This document shows, piece after piece, positions 46,691 to 55,903 of a stretch of 64,000 nt of DNA. The notes beneath the pieces are model-generated. The model had not been told where the DNA came from. It saw only the letters and a program-made list of their open reading frames with translations, and did not search any database. Source of the DNA: Camellia lanceoleosa (taxonomy: Eukaryota > Streptophyta > Magnoliopsida > Ericales > Theaceae); assembly GCA_025200525.1 (NCBI GenBank), contig CM045762.1, forward strand, positions 89,036,717-89,100,716, in the 5' to 3' direction. Both the position numbers and the translations under genes were made by a program. Within the stretch, counting starts at the first letter, position 1; each line of letters starts with the position of its first letter.

Positions 46691-47011
46691 AAAAATAAAA
46701 ATAAAAAAATAAAAAATTGAGGAGGTGAAATTTGTCTTCTGAGGAGGTGCATTTCACAAGGCTCATGATTGATCTGCCATTACATTGGACTTGGTTAACA
46801 AGTTATATACTCTTTTTTTTTTCTTTTTTTTTTTTTTTCTTTTTTTATGAATGGCAATGTACAAAATTTAGCACTACATTTGACTTTGGGGGTACAAATA
46901 ATTGTTTGATGTGGTGGCATCATTGACCAAGGTTGTTCACTTAAAATTTTTCTTTCTTTTCCTTTTTTTATTTTATTTCCCCTTTTCTGGGTGGAAAGAA
47001 CCTATCTTCAG

Positions 47012-47866
47012 GTTTTTGTTAGAAAAGTTATCGAGCTTCATGACAAGTACATGGCGACGTAAATAAGCATTTTATGAACCATACTCTTTTCCACAAGGTT
47101 TGTATTAAACAATTGTTGCATAGTCGTGGTTTCCTTCCTATTATTCATGTATTAAAATCTCCTTTGTTTGCCTTAGGCACTCAAAGAGGCTTTTGAAGTC
47201 TTCAGAACAAAGGTGTTGGTGGAAGCTCGAATCAGAACTACTAGCCACATTTTGTGACAATATTCTTAAGAAAGGTGGGAGTGAGAAATTGAGTGATGAA
47301 GCCATTGAGGAAACACTTGAGAAGGTATGCTTCTATCTTTCATAGCATTTGCTTTGACTTATTGTTGAGAATGAGATACAAACAGTTGAAATTGATTTCT
47401 TTTATTCTACAGTAGTAAAGCTCCTTGCTTATATTAGTGATAAGGATCTGGATTTGAATTCTACCGGTAATATTATTTAATTTTTTGTTGGTTTTCAAGT
47501 GATTACAGAATATTGTGATTGGATGATTCATAGATACTTGTTTTTTGTTGCAATGACGGGCATAAAAAAGCTTGCTCGACGCTTACTTTTTGACAAGAGT
47601 GCCAATGATGAGCATGAGAGAAGTATCTTCACAAAGCGGCGAGTGGTGGTGGTCACATCAAAGATGAAAGGAATGGTGAGTTGTCTACAACCTGTATTAA
47701 TTTGCAAGCCATGCTTTAATGTAGTTTTGGGATACTGGCAGAAATAATTGTTTTCTTGCTTTGCTGTTTTCCAGGTCACAGATTTGACTTTGGCTAGGGA
47801 AAATCAAACTAACTTTGAAGAGTACCTCAAACCCAATCCAGATGCAAGTCCTGGGATTGAAACATA
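47012..47866 (+). pseudogene. CUL1: Cullin 1 pseudogene, exon block 2 (five exons) in the CACTA element
   Basis: The cullin resumes exactly at the exon that should follow block 1: 47012-47097 (RKVIELHDKYM, then a stop), 47177-47324 (ALKEAFEVF, then after a frameshift [20 protein letters not shown]), 47413-47466 (VKLLAYISDKDL), about 47561-47675 ([20 protein letters not shown]) and 47775-47866 ([28 protein letters not shown]). The C-terminal cullin-homology region with the RBX1-binding part and the NEDD8 lysine is missing. A premature stop in the first exon, frameshifts, and a lost base at the fourth junction show it is non-functional. Confidence 0.9.
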
Positions 47867-48240
47867 AAAACTATGGGAAGCAATTCAATTGGTTTGACAA
47901 TATCATTTTGGGGCAACAGTACATCCAGAAAATGGGGCAATAGAAGAGGAGTTTTATTGGGCAGTGCCAGAAGAACATGAAAGAATGGAACATCAGGGGA
48001 GGAAAGAGGCGGCTGGAGGTGCGATTAGGGAGGCTTTGGCGGCTAGTTCTATAATCCTTTTTAGTTTCACAATTTTCATGGGATAAAGGCTTGTTTGATG
48101 ATTGTTTTGAGTATTTTTGTTGTAATTGTTCTAGTGAACTTTATTTTCAATGTTTTGGGATTCTATTTTTGGAAACCTGGATTGTATTTTGTGTATGAAA
48201 TGTGCAATTAGTTAAATTCTTTTGACTTTGTTTCCAAAGT
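47867..48240 (+). other. Unassigned segment after the cullin fragment
   Basis: A frame at about 47935-48055 reads EEFYWAVPEEHERMEHQGRK and AAGGAIREALAA, which has coding-like composition but no family that I recognise. It could be a fourth captured fragment. The rest to 48240 shows nothing. Confidence 0.35.
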
Positions 48241-48289
48241 TGTAGTATGAACAGAGAATGCCAACTTTGGTATTTTTTTTCATATTCTT

Positions 48290-48560
48290 TTGTACCACCA
48301 GCAGCAGCAGCAGCATAGGTGGGGGTGGGGGTGGAATTGATATTTTATTTCATAATAATAATAATAATTATTATTATTATTATAATAAACAAAAAAAAAA
48401 ACAAAAGTGGCGTTTTTTGAAAAACGCCACTAACTTTTGTAGCAGCAGCAACATAGGTGGGGTGGGGGGTGGCATTGATATTTCATTTCATTTCATTTAA
48501 TAATAATAATAATAATAATTTAAAAAAAAAAAGTGGCGTTTTTTGAAAAACACCACTAAA
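48290..48560 (+). repeat. Duplicated 130-bp unit with AAT/ATT microsatellite, right CACTA subterminal region
   Basis: The unit AGCAGCAGCA-N-CATAGGTGGGG, GGNATTGATATTT, (AAT)n, then AGTGGCGTTTTTTGAAAAACGCCACTAA occurs twice (about 48298-48430 and 48441-48560). The GTGGCGTTTTTTGAAAAACGCCAC part is a perfect inverted repeat of the subterminal type. Confidence 0.8.
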
Positions 48561-48624
48561 TGACGTCATTGTGACGTCATCTGTTAGTTTGGGACGGATG
48601 GAAGTTGAGATGGATGTCAAAGAT

Positions 48625-48795
48625 TTTGCGGCGTTTTAAAAAACGCAGTCTAATAGTTTTAGTGACGTTTTATAAACGTTGCAAAGCTATTGCGACGGCC
48701 GTATCAACGACGAAAAATTTAAACGTCGCTGTAACATTTTGCAGCGTTTTTCAGGCTTTTAGCGGCGTTTTCAAAATGCCGCTAATAATCGTTTT
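48625..48795 (-). repeat. Right subterminal repeats of the CACTA element
   Basis: GCGGCGTTTTAAAAAACGC, GTGACGTTTTATAAACGTTGC, GCAGCGTTTTTC and GCGGCGTTTTCAAAATGCCGC succeed each other up to the terminus. Confidence 0.7.
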
Positions 48796-48805
48796 TCCTG
48801 TAGTG

Positions 48806-49740
48806 TCTTTCGTTTTTTTGGGAAAATTCACTTGCTAAAATTGGATCCCCCATGTGAAGAGAAATTAATATGAGTGGAAGGAGGGTGGGAGTACATAACA
48901 CTTGAGAGGAAATTATATTTAACTTAGGAAAATCGGTCTGGGGTCCCTCTTCCACTTTTCATAATATATGAGATCCATAAAATTATTTTTTAATGCCTAA
49001 AGTCCCTCCCATCTATCACAGAAAAATTCAACCCCCTTTTGTCTACTCCCACGCACACACACAGACATGTACATACATACATACAGAGAGAGAACAGTTT
49101 GAAGAATCAGATCGATCATGGAGTCATGATCGAGTATCGGAGGAGAGAGAGAGAAAGTGGTGGTGAAGAACGATACGGCGGAGTGAGGTTTTGCTTCTCG
49201 TTGAAACCTCTCTCTCTCTCACTTAAGGTTCTTCTGTTCAGAAGAATATACCCCAATATATAAAGGGAATATATATATATATAAATATAATATATATACA
49301 GCCTTGATGGCCTTGTTGCTTAATTCAATTGACAACCCAGTACGCAACATTGAGACCACATCTCATATCGTTATTGTTCAACTATCATAGTCTTATATAT
49401 GTTGGTAGACATGCGATCTCATTCATCATCTGCAAATCTACTTTGTTTCTCTTATGTGGGGGTTTTGTTATCATCGAAACGGTCCTCTCTCTCCCTACCT
49501 CGCATTTCATCGAATCGAACATTTGGCCCTCATCGACCCAGCTCTTATTTTAATCTCAAGGTAATGTATACCATGGAATACATATAAATATATGAATGTA
49601 TTTATTTATACAGAAAGACATGTTTGTTTGGTTGGTTACATAGACCTTTTTTTTTCAAAAGTATTTTGTGTTGCTTGTTGTAGCTATCGGGATCAAGTGT
49701 CGGAAAACATGTATTTGAACTGTGAAGAACTGTGAATGAG
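48806..49740. other. Non-genic flank of the CACTA element
   Basis: Contains an ACAC/ACAT-rich stretch (49049-49085), a GA run (49083-49094), a CT run (49207-49221) and a TA-rich stretch (49268-49300). No gene is recognised. Confidence 0.5.
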
Positions 49741-50435
49741 GTTGCAGAGAATTTTTCAAATTTCTCTGGAGTGGTAATTTTGTGGGAAGAACTGTGAAGG
49801 CAGAGAAATTTTAAATTTCTCTGGAGTGGTAATTTTGTGAGAATGCCTGTGAATTCAAAAAAAATTTCAAATTTCTTACTCTCAAATTGAACTTTGATGC
49901 AGGTGATGAAGCTTGGTTTCACCAGCAAACACTGGCTGATGGCTTCTTGTGATTTCCACTGGGAACACACTCCACTTCTGGAATTTTGAAGACAGAACTG
50001 TGATAGTGATGGAAATTCCTATGTTATGCTGGTGTCCAGATATTACAAACCAGAGAAATTCTCAATTGTTATTTTTGATAAACCAGAAAAATTTTCAATT
50101 GATATTTCAATGACAAACCAGAGAAATTCTCAGATTTTTTCAGAATTTCTCTAGTCCTGGTAAGTTGCCATTGTTATCCCTTCTAATGTTGCTTACATAT
50201 TACAATGTGGAATTCTTCCAGTTGAATTTAGTTGAAGAATGTTGCATACCTAATGAATCACAATGATTTGGATGTGAGTTTACTGTTATGATTGTTTATT
50301 TTCCCTTCCTTCCTCAAATCAGAGAAATTCTAAGAATAATACTTTCCAGAGAAATTTAGGCCAGAGAAATTTAAAATTTCTTTGGTTCAGAATTTCTCTA
50401 GACCAAATTTCTCTGGACTGAAATTTCTCTAGATC
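49740..50435. repeat. Interspersed CCAGAGAAATT / AATTTCTCTGG palindromic motifs
   Basis: The 11-base motif or its reverse complement occurs about a dozen times in 690 bases, sometimes back to back as CCAGAGAAATTTAAAATTTC. A longer unit AAATTTCTCTGGAGTGGTAATTTTGTG is repeated in tandem at about 49757 and 49814. No protein motif is associated. Confidence 0.8.
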
Positions 50436-50865
50436 AAGGTTGAGGGACCTTAGACATTATGAAAATATTGTTAATGGACCTTAGACATTATCAAAATATT
50501 TGGTGTCCTTTATGCTTTAAAATCATAATACCAAGGACCTGAAAAAAAATACCCCATTTAACTTCCTTGAGATTTAATTTAAAAACAAATTTATGGGTTA
50601 TGCTTATAAGAAGTTAATATTAAAATAATTAGTTTATTTCACACATTTTTAGTTTTAAAAATTATTTATAATGGATTTCTTGAATTGTTAAAGTGCCATT
50701 ATTTATTTATTTATTTTTTATTTTTATATGCGAGAAATGAGTTTTCTAAAAGGGAATTTATTAGAAAATTATCTTTTAAGTACTTATTGATAAAGTTGAA
50801 AATTGAAAACTGAAAATTAAGTATTAAAAATTGAATGTTGAATTTTTTAAGCTATGATGAACAAT
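50436..50865. other. AT-rich non-genic interval
   Basis: Tandem phrases GGACCTTAGACATTAT(G/C)AAAATATT at about 50446 and 50475; otherwise low-complexity A/T sequence. Confidence 0.5.
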
Positions 50866-51117
50866 TGAAATCTTTCTTCTTATTAGATTATCAACAATAC
50901 AATATATATACAAGATAGTAATGCTGCCTTTCTAACTAACTAACTAATCTTAACAATCTCTAACTATCCTCCATGTGATAAAGTTGAGCAATTGAGGGTT
51001 CTAACTGCCACGTGTGTTGTGTCATTAGCTAAAGCTACAGGTGGACCTTCAACTTGAGCTGCTGTAGTTGAGGCTCTGATGTTGACTTTGACATGTGCTT
51101 CTAAAGTATTCTCATCC
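50866..51117 (-). repeat. 3' LTR of copia G (about 250 bp)
   Basis: Plus-strand text TGAAATCTTTCTTCTTATTAG to GTATTCTCATCC. It is closely similar to the copy at 53605-53850 (GCTGCCTTTCTAACTAACTA, GACATGTGCTT and so on). Confidence 0.82.
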
Positions 51118-51283
51118 AATAATGTTTTAGAGCTCTAAATTGGGAACACTAGAGCATCACTAATGATGTGGCACAGGGGGTCCCACCAAAGTGATGTGAT
51201 GTTTTGGCTTGAGTTTGTTTGTTTGTTTTTTTTTTTTTTTTTTTTTTTTTTTTAGTTCATTAGTGCTATTAGTGGTCCAAAAA

Positions 51284-51745
51284 TTAGTGGGATGAATCAC
51301 CATCCATTCTTATCAGCCTCTTGCAAGCTGATGGGAGAGGATGTAACCAACAACTTTGATTACAGATAAGGGAATCGAGAAGCAGATAGGGGTTTGGTAA
51401 ACATATCTGCAATTTGATTAACAGAAGAAATGTATTTGAGAACAAGCTTCTGAGCTGCAATCTTTTCATGTATGAAGTGACAATCGACTTTTATGTGTTT
51501 GGATCTTGTGTGAAACACAGGATTCGAGGCTAGTGTAATTGCTGATAAGTTGTCACACCAAAGAATAGGGGGAATCGAAGTGGAAAGAGAAAGATCATGA
51601 AGAAACGTTTGTAACAAACTCTATTTTGCAGTAGCATGGGCAAAAGATCAATATTCAGCTTCAGTATTAAATCGTAAAACAGTGGGTGGCTTTTTAGTTG
51701 ACCATGATATGATATTAGAGCCAAGATATACACAATCGCCTGATG
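51284..51745 (-). pseudogene. RNase H of copia G
   Basis: Minus-strand frames give PPILWCDNLSAITLASNPVF, RSKHIKVDCHFIHEKIAAQK and NQIADMFTKPLSASRF, the copia RNase H C-terminus; CDNLSA is the DN.SA catalytic motif. Just upstream, in another frame, is a degraded ...STKKPP...EAEY segment. Confidence 0.82.
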
Positions 51746-51752
51746 TAAACTT

Positions 51753-52163
51753 TCAATCTATAGAGTCCCCAGCCCAATTAGAATATGAGAAGGCCTGTAA
51801 CTGAAAAGAACTAGGACTAAAAGTTAAGCCATGAGAGAGAGATCCCTTAACAAATTTAAGAATTCTTTTGACTATAGTAAAATGAGCATTGGTAGGAGCA
51901 TGCATGTACTGACAAGCTTGATTCACTACTAAGGAAAGATCTAGATGTGTAATAGTGAGATATTGCAAAGCACCAACCAAGCTCCCATACAACTGAGATT
52001 GAGCAAATGGAAAAGAAGAATCATGGGTAAGAGTATGTTTCATGGAAATAAGAGTACTGCAAGGTTTGCAAGAAGTCGTGATTACTTTAGCAAGGATGTC
52101 AGAAGCATACTTTGGCTGAGACAAAAAATAAGAATCACCTATAGACTGAATGCAAATGCCCAA
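51753..52163 (-). pseudogene. RT connection/RNase H N-terminus of copia G
   Basis: Open minus-strand frame with GICIQSIGDSYFLSQPKYAS, LYGSLVGALQYLTITHLDLS, VNQACQYMHAPTNAHFTIVK and RILKFVKGSLSHGL. In functional copia elements this reads YLT.TRPD and YSDADWAG; here the end reads YSNWAGD, with a short deletion. Confidence 0.82.
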
Positions 52164-52212
52164 AAAAATAGGAGATATTGCCTAATTCTTTCATGGCAAT
52201 GGCAGGATGCAT

Positions 52213-52638
52213 CTAATGAATAATATTCTGAATGTGAGTGGAGCTACTACCAGTGAGAGAAATGTCATCCACATATATAAGAAGAATTGTGATAGTAGTA
52301 GAAGTCTTGTGAAAGAACAAAGGACTAAAGGTTTCATTATAATCAACACCCTCTTGTTTCAAATATCCTTTAGCCACCAACCTTGCCTTGTACCTAGTAA
52401 TGGTACCATCAATATTTATCTTTATCCTGAAGACCCATTTGCAACCAATGGCCTGTTTAGAAGATAGAAGAGGGACAATAGACCAGGTTCCTTGAGCAAG
52501 TAGAGCATTATACTCTTCAAGCATAGCAGCATGCCTAATGGGAGAGTTTAGTGCTTGTTGGTAAGTAGGAGGTTCTATATCAGTAAAGGAAGAGGTGGTG
52601 CAGGCCACAAGTCCATATGTTTTGGGTTTGGTAAGCAT
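52213..52638 (-). pseudogene. RT of copia G with the palm domain largely deleted
   Basis: The frame reads EPPTYQQALNSPIRHAAMLE, GTWSIVPLLSSKQAIGCKWV and ARLVAKGYLKQEGVDYNETF, then jumps after SPLFFHKTSTTITILL to YVDDISLTGSSS. The segment that normally lies between NETFSPV and the YVDD box (about 90-100 residues including the first catalytic Asp region) is missing, although YVDD itself is intact. Confidence 0.82.
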
Positions 52639-53200
52639 ATCTATGAAAATTGATTGAATTGGAAGGGTTTGAAGTAGGTTGAAAAGATTGCACTTTAGGT
52701 AGACTAGGTATAGGCATGGATGTAGAAGACTGTGCTACAGGTAGACAAGACATAGACAAAGGCATAGGAGCCGCTGGTGGACTAGGTATAGGCATGGGAG
52801 TAGGAGACTATGTTGCAAGTGGTCAAGACATAGACATAGACATAGGCATAGGAGCAGGTGGGGCACTAGACATGGACATAGGTGTAGAATGTAGAGGAGC
52901 TACATGCAAGTTAGGAACGATAGTCAAGGGAGGATCTACAGAAGAAGAAGTATGCCAAAAGAAAGAATGAAGATTAGACAATAAAGTAGTAGAAGAAGAC
53001 TGAGCTGAAAAAGGAAAAACATCTTCCCAAAACACAACATGTCAAGAAATATAAACTTTGCCTGTAGACATGTCCAAACATCTATAGCCTCTGTAAGAGG
53101 AGTGGCATCCAAGAAAAACACATAAAAGTAGATCTAGGCAGAAGCTTATGTGGGTATAAGTCTCTAACCAAGGGAGGCATTGGCACCCAAAAACTTTCAT
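52639..53200 (-). pseudogene. Linker between integrase and RT of copia G, with PMPMSMS repeats
   Basis: Minus-strand frames show Pro/Met/Ser-rich repeats (SLPKVQSFQPTS, PIPSPPAAPMPLSMS, APPAPMPMSMSMS) built from ACATAGACATAGGCATAGG-type minisatellite DNA. Further on are CFGKMFFLFQLS (remnant of a VVFSE.VFPF-like box) and the integrase C-terminal RCFDMSTGKVYIS-like segment near 53050-53090. Confidence 0.65.
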
Positions 53201-53399
53201 AAATGAGTAATCAAGTAAAGCGTAAAAAAAAGAAAAAAAAGAAGAAAAAAAAAAGAGGGCTCATAGGGAGACTTATGAGAAAGTTTAGCATTTGGCATCC
53301 TATTGCTAAGATGAGTAGCAGTTGAAACTGCATCAAATAAGAACTTAGTAGGAACGGATGACTAATGAACTAAATAATGTGTTTGTGTTTTCTTTTAGA

Positions 53400-53604
53400 G
53401 ACACCATTATGAGGAGGACTGTATGGACAAGATAGTTGATGAACAATGCCTTAAGCTTTTAAAAATTGAGCCTTGGATGTATTAACAAATTGAGTACCAC
53501 CATCGGTCCTTAGCACTTGCAATTTAGTAGAAAATTGAGTCTCAACATATGCTTTGAACTCTAAAAATTTACTTCACTTTTATAACAAAGAGGATAGAGT
53601 CAAG
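53400..53604 (-). pseudogene. Integrase remnant of copia G
   Basis: Minus-strand reading gives FLEFKAYVETQFSTKLQVLR, TDGGTQFVNTSKAQFLKA, a stop, then GIVHQLSCPYSPPHNGVSKR and KHKHII. The second catalytic Asp (RTDGGTQF) is kept. The position of the catalytic Glu (NGVxER) reads NGVSKR, so Glu is Lys. It begins abruptly at the 5' LTR. Confidence 0.75.
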
Positions 53605-53850
53605 TGAAATCTTTCTTCTTATTTGATTATCAACAATACAATGTATATCTATACAAGATATTAATGCTGCCTTTCTAACTAACTAACAAAGTCTAACTAT
53701 CCTCCATGTGATCTAGTTAAGCAGTTGAAGGTTCTAGCTGCCACATATGTTGAGTCATTAGCTAAAGCCATAGGTGGAGCTTCAACTTAAGCTGCTGTAG
53801 CTGAGGCTCTGATATTGGCTTTGACATGTGCTTTTGAAGTATTCTCATCA
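53605..53850 (-). repeat. 5' LTR of copia G (246 bp)
   Basis: On the minus strand it runs TGATGAGAATACTTC to GAAAGATTTCA. The integrase remnant follows without a recognisable PBS. Confidence 0.82.
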
Positions 53851-53964
53851 GAAAAGTTATTTGATAAAAATTTAAGTGATGAACTAAAAATAAGTTATTT
53901 AATATGTATAAAATCAAATTTGAAATTTATTATTTTCAAACTGTATATTTCAATTTTTATATTG

Positions 53965-54340
53965 TAATGGTGGTGGTAGTAGTGCTGGTCATGTGTGGTA
54001 GTCGCATCAGTGACATATCGGCGGTGATGGCAGTGGTAACACTAGCAATGACAGTAAAATGATGGTGGTGCTTATGGAAACAATGACAATGATGATAAAG
54101 GTAGTAGTAGTAGTGGTGGTGGTAGTAGTGGTAGTGGCGGCGGCAGTATAGTAGTGGTAGTAGGGGTAACGATAATAGTGGTGACATGGTGGTGGTGGTG
54201 GTGGTGGTGGTGGTGGTGGTGGCATGGTAGTAGATCAGTGGTGGTAGTGATGGTGGTATGATGGTGATGGTGGTATTAGTAGTGGCGGTGGTGATGGTAA
54301 CATGATGGTAGTGGTAGCGGTAGCAGTGGTAATAGTTGTG
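53965..54340. repeat. Compound GTG/GTA/GGT trinucleotide microsatellite
   Basis: About 375 bases of TGGTGGTAGTAGTGGTGG-type sequence, with a perfect (GGT)n run at 54189-54222. It yields artificial His/Tyr or Pro-rich open frames. Confidence 0.92.
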
Positions 54341-54997
54341 AGTTTATAATAGTGTTTATCGGTACTTATATTTAATATTTATAAATTTAGTTAGAATTAA
54401 GTAAATTTCAAATAACTTACAATTTTCTTAAGTTGAACCTACATTTTAAGAGGCACTTAAATTGTAAGTGATGTCAATTGTGTTTATCAAACATGCTTAA
54501 TTGATTATTATTTAATATATTCAGTTTTAAGTGTTGAATCATGTTAATATATAAGATATTATTGTATTCCAATAAGTCCTATTATTTTAGACATTTGATT
54601 TACTAAATCCTAATTATCATATTTAAGGTATTTTATGAATACATTACCCTTACAAATATTTTTTGAACCCTTATCAACTTGGTGATGTAAACATTCACAT
54701 TAAACAAATTTGATAGTGTGAATGCTCACATCATGGAATATTCACATTGTCAATGTGAACATTAATGCATGTTAAACTTATTTTTTTTCTCCCCAGCCAA
54801 AATGACATTATTTGTTCAAAAGAGCATGTTAGATGCTCAAAAGCTTAACAACTAACTCTCTGTCTATCTGTTTAAATGTCATCTATCAATACGTGTCACC
54901 TATTTATTCAACTATATGTGCAAATGTGTACACATGTCACCTATATGTCCAACTATCTACTCAAATATACAACTATCTTTTTAAATGTGTATACGTG
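54341..54997. other. AT-rich non-genic interval
   Basis: Inverted repeat-like ATTCACATT / AATGTGAA phrases at about 54690-54765, and three loose repeats of GTCACCTAT..CAACTAT at 54890-54980. No gene is seen. Confidence 0.5.
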
Positions 54998-55903
54998 TGT
55001 GGAATGCCTTTTGGGGTTACCAAGTGCGTCTGACAGTTCAGACTCCTAATTTCTGATCTGTTATCACTAGTGCAATGTGAAACAGAAAATAAAAGTCCAA
55101 ATCCGACAACTTTAGTAGAAAATCCTTTTTATTGCAAATATTGCTAGAAAATGAACTATATCACTAAATTTCAAAGTCGTTACCTAATCTTTTGGGACAA
55201 TTAGGAAACCCATGACTCGTGCCAAAGGTTATTGTCTATCGTAACCAAAGTATCTCGGCTCAAGAACTTAGGTGTGAGAAGGAAAGGTCATTAATTGAGC
55301 ACCCAACTCACCCGATCAAAGATCGGCCTTTACTAAGTTATAATGTGGCTTTTTATAATCAATGTATATTCGTATTATTGATAACACTACCATTACTATA
55401 TGAGGCATGCAAATATAGATTGTGGCATTAATTTTAGTTTTGCTCTGATTTCATGCATTTTGAAAAGGGCTTTTCTTGGATAAAATCCACAGCATAAGAA
55501 TCATCTACATTCCAAAATAAACACCACAACCTTCATCCACCGGCATTCGAATAGATATCTCACTTAAGCACTTAGCCTCATGATGTAGCAACAGATGTGA
55601 TAAGGAATACGCACATGCAATATGCTAAAGCTAAAAAATGGTCACCTAGTACTCCAAGGTAAGTCCCAAGACACATGCAGATATATACCGATATGTATGA
55701 TCCTATATACAAACTACTAATGCAATACATACATAACATGTAACTAGGAATCCAGATACTAAGATATGACATCAGTGCCATCTCAAGACATGGGTTTATG
55801 CACATATTCATCTTTGAAGATAGTAAATTCCATAAATGCGGATGATCCGGACCCATATGCATAAAAAATGAATACAATATACAGGCATGATAAAGAAAAC
55901 ATG

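Larger units (their letters stand above)
40708..48805 (+). mobile_element. Non-autonomous CACTA transposon carrying host gene fragments (Pack-CACTA, 8.1 kb)
   Basis: Left end CACTACAAGAAAAGGTAGA; right end, reverse complemented, CACTACAGGAAAAACGATT. The termini agree at 12 of the first 13 bases. The flanks TCT (40705-40707) and TCT (48806-48808) are the three-base duplication expected of CACTA elements. Subterminal regions carry short motifs of the form GGCGTTTTTNAAAACGCC at both ends. No TNP2-type transposase frame is present, so mobility would depend on a transposase elsewhere. The interior contains plus-strand, intron-containing fragments of an MRG-type chromodomain gene, cullin 1 and a DUF26 receptor kinase. 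Confidence 0.88.
50866..53850 (-). mobile_element. Internally deleted Ty1/copia element G
   Basis: Two similar LTRs (50866-51117 and 53605-53850) flank a minus-strand pol remnant in the order partial integrase, RT, RNase H. The 5' LTR is joined directly to the middle of integrase, so PBS, gag, protease and the first half of integrase are missing. The flanks do not show an obvious target duplication. Confidence 0.8.

Noticed and set aside
40708..48805. Reading CUL1, MRG and CRK exons as intact host genes
   Set aside because: Each lacks essential parts (CUL1 N- and C-termini, kinase HRD/DFG, MRG domain), has stops or frameshifts, or is interrupted, and the set is bounded by CACTA ends.
53957..54225. 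His/Tyr-rich and Pro-rich open frames
   Set aside because: Translation of the GTG/GTA microsatellite.
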